Shown here: piece after piece, positions 4,860 to 6,374 of the stretch
Layout: every line of letters starts with the position of its first letter
How positions within the stretch are numbered: position 1 is the first letter of the stretch
Source of the DNA: Candidatus Cloacimonadota bacterium
GTDB taxonomy: Bacteria > Cloacimonadota > Cloacimonadia > Cloacimonadales > Cloacimonadaceae
Length of the DNA stretch: 6,374 nt
Direction of reading: 5' to 3'
NCBI GenBank assembly: GCA_012519465.1
Contig: JAAYQD010000048.1
Location: forward strand, 1 to 6,374
Translations under genes and position numbers: made by a program
Notes under the pieces: model-generated
Database searches by the model: none
Seen by the model: only the letters and a program-made list of their open reading frames with translations
Told to the model about the DNA's origin: nothing

Positions 4860-5593
4860 TGATTTGGCTCAAGACACTGCCCATCGTGCAGGCTCAGCGG
4901 TTGAATGCCCAATATACCGTTTTAACTGTGGAAGATAAAGACCTCGCCGCTGGCAGCCATCCGGGGATGTTTTGCGAGCTGCGCGCTCCCAACCAGGAAG
5001 GACGTCAATTCAAGCCCATCAGTATCTACGGGGTGGAGGGCACAAGGGTGAGCTTTTTCATCAAGAGTGTGGGATTTGGTACTGATGCCTTGTGTACGCT
5101 TCAGGAAGGAGACACTCTGGAAATGATGGGGCCTTTGGGCAATAGATTCCCTGTCTTTGCCGGCAAAAAGGCTCTATTGGTAAGCGGCGGAGTGGGCTAT
5201 CCTCCCTTGGCATGGCTCAAAGCAAGCCTTCCACATGGCACGACAGCCATCCACTTGCATGGAGGCGCAAGCTCTGAAGATATCTTTGACTGTGATGTTA
5301 GTTGTACAATGGATGGCTCTGAGGGGCATAAGGGCTTGGTGACAGACCTCGTATTGCCTCTTATCCAAGAACATGGCATCAATCTCATTTATAGCTGTGG
5401 ACCCGTGGGAATGCTGAAAAAGCTGACTGAACTAAGCGGCGATATCCCTCACTTTGTATCGATGGAGGCTTATATGGCGTGCGGAGTGGGCGTGTGTCAT
5501 GGATGTGCGATACCCGTGGGCGATGGCTTTCAAAGAGTGTGTAAGGAGGGTGCGGTGTTTGATGCCAAACTGATTGATTGGGGGAAATTATGA
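4859..5593 (+). CDS. pyrK: Dihydroorotate dehydrogenase electron transfer subunit
   Basis: This 244-residue subunit carries FAD and a [2Fe-2S] cluster and passes electrons from the FMN of PyrDB to NAD+. An N-terminal ferredoxin-reductase-type barrel holds the flavin motif KPISIYG (about 52-58; the usual first residue Arg of RPIS-type motifs is Lys here) and GPLGNRF (91-97). The nucleotide-binding part starts with LLVSGGVGYPPLAW (106-119) and includes YSCGPVGML (178-186). The C-terminal cluster motif C208-x4-C213-x2-C216-x11-C228 is complete (MACGVGVCHGC then RVC). Length is normal for the family. The start overlaps the pyrC stop as TGATG, and the end overlaps pyrD, so PyrK and PyrD are probably made in matched amounts for their heterotetramer. 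NAD use is known for the family; it is not proven by the sequence. Confidence 0.95.
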   Translation: MIWLKTLPIVQAQRLNAQYTVLTVEDKDLAAGSHPGMFCELRAPNQEGRQFKPISIYGVEGTRVSFFIKSVGFGTDALCTLQEGDTLEMMGPLGNRFPVFAGKKALLVSGGVGYPPLAWLKASLPHGTTAIHLHGGASSEDIFDCDVSCTMDGSEGHKGLVTDLVLPLIQEHGINLIYSCGPVGMLKKLTELSGDIPHFVSMEAYMACGVGVCHGCAIPVGDGFQRVCKEGAVFDAKLIDWGKL

Positions 5594-6374
5594 TGAAGAC
5601 AAGGCTGGGACGCTTGGCGCTGGATTCGCCCATCACGGTGGCATCGGGAACCTTTGGTACAGAATATTTTGAGATTATGGATGCTTTGGGGAAGCCCATC
5701 TTGCCTCAAGACAAGCTGGGGGCATACATTTGCAAGACGATCACGCCATTGCCCAAGGCGGGAAATCCCCCTCCACGGATATACGAGACAGAATGTGGCA
5801 TGCTCAATTCCATCGGCTTGCCCAATCCCGGTTTGCAGTGCTTTATTGATGAGGAATTGCCCATCCTCCTTGAAAAGCTATCCATTCCTCTGATAGTGAG
5901 CTTTTCCGGGGGTAGTGTGGATGAATTTTGCATGATGCTGGAAACCTTGGAGAAAGCCGAGGGGATAGCTGGCTATGAGATCAACGTATCCTGTCCCAAT
6001 GTGGAGAACGAGGGCATTGCCTTTGGTGCGGATAGTGATGTGTTGTATCAGCTGATTTCCAGGCTGGCACCTCTTACTAATAAGGAATTGATAGTGAAGC
6101 TGAGCCCCAATGTGACAGATATTGGCAGGATGGCACAAGCGGCTGAAGCTGGGGGAGCCAGCTCAATTTCCCTGATCAACACACTGTGGGGAATGGCGAT
6201 TGATTGGCAGACGGGCAAAGCCAGAATCCCTCGCAAGGTGTGTGGCTACAGCGGCAAAGGGGTCAAGCCGGTAGCCTTGGCACTCACCTATCAGGCGGCG
6301 CAGGCGGTCTCTCTTCCCATCTTGGCGATGGGTGGTATTTCCTGCTGGCAGGATGCCCTGGAATTTATCTATGC
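5590..6374 (+). CDS. pyrD: Dihydroorotate dehydrogenase catalytic subunit, class 1B (3' end beyond window)
   Basis: The frame is open to the window edge, giving 261 complete codons, about 85% of the usual 300-310 residues. The FMN TIM-barrel enzyme oxidises dihydroorotate to orotate. Visible motifs: ASGTFG (18-23), the FMN-site K49 in CKTIT, the substrate loop GNPPPRIYET followed by GMLNSIGL with N73, INVSCPNV with N132 and Cys135 as the catalytic base (class 1 uses Cys, class 2 Ser), VKLSPNV with K170, LINTLWGMAID with N197, and LAMGGI (245-250). Coupling to pyrK confirms the NAD-linked 1B type. The segment usually written GGLSGPAIKP reads CGYSGKGVKP here, a modest deviation. The start is ATG 5590 (overlapping the pyrK stop as ATGA, with GGGGG at 5580-5584 five nt upstream). 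ATG 5593 directly after it is equally possible and changes only one residue. Confidence 0.95.
   Translation, partial: MMKTRLGRLALDSPITVASGTFGTEYFEIMDALGKPILPQDKLGAYICKTITPLPKAGNPPPRIYETECGMLNSIGLPNPGLQCFIDEELPILLEKLSIPLIVSFSGGSVDEFCMMLETLEKAEGIAGYEINVSCPNVENEGIAFGADSDVLYQLISRLAPLTNKELIVKLSPNVTDIGRMAQAAEAGGASSISLINTLWGMAIDWQTGKARIPRKVCGYSGKGVKPVALALTYQAAQAVSLPILAMGGISCWQDALEFIY

Overview
The window carries a four-gene de novo pyrimidine operon on the + strand, pyrB-pyrC-pyrK-pyrD, with pyrD cut by the right edge. Two genes are transcribed away from it on the - strand: a TPR lipoprotein and a 10-TM EamA/DMT transporter. The lipoprotein has a clear lipobox (LTAC) without Asp at +2, which suggests a diderm bacterium with an outer membrane. 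The class 1B dihydroorotate dehydrogenase pair (PyrK + PyrDB) is best known from Firmicutes but also occurs in several deep diderm phyla. A Cloacimonadota-like organism would fit, but that is a low-confidence inference from overall style.

Layout: 1-340 is non-coding and rich in small repeats: two heptanucleotide tandem arrays, a pair of similar direct repeats each forming a small hairpin, and several other inverted repeats. 341-1243 (-) is the transporter, with a GTG start chosen because the TTG further upstream lies in the U-tract of a terminator. 1268-1292 is a strong intrinsic terminator for the lipoprotein gene. 1316-2404 (-) is the TPR lipoprotein, with a near-consensus promoter just upstream. 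2405-2638 is the divergent control region. 2639-6374 (+) holds the pyr genes. They are tightly packed: a 10-nt gap between pyrB and pyrC, then stop/start overlaps at pyrC/pyrK and pyrK/pyrD, so translation is probably coupled.

The operon encodes steps 2 to 4 of UMP synthesis: aspartate carbamoyltransferase, class I dihydroorotase, and the NAD-linked two-subunit dihydroorotate dehydrogenase. Genes for carbamoyl phosphate synthesis, the last two steps and any regulator are not in view.

The most interesting feature is the hairpin just before pyrB (2602-2631). It has a CAGTGA hexaloop, a C-G closing pair, a 5'-side AAT bulge and a CCTTT/AAAGG lower stem, and its 3' strand contains the pyrB Shine-Dalgarno sequence. 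The loop matches the CNGNGA hexaloop of the PyrR-binding consensus known from Gram-positive pyr operons. This suggests UMP/PyrR control by masking the ribosome binding site rather than by transcription attenuation.
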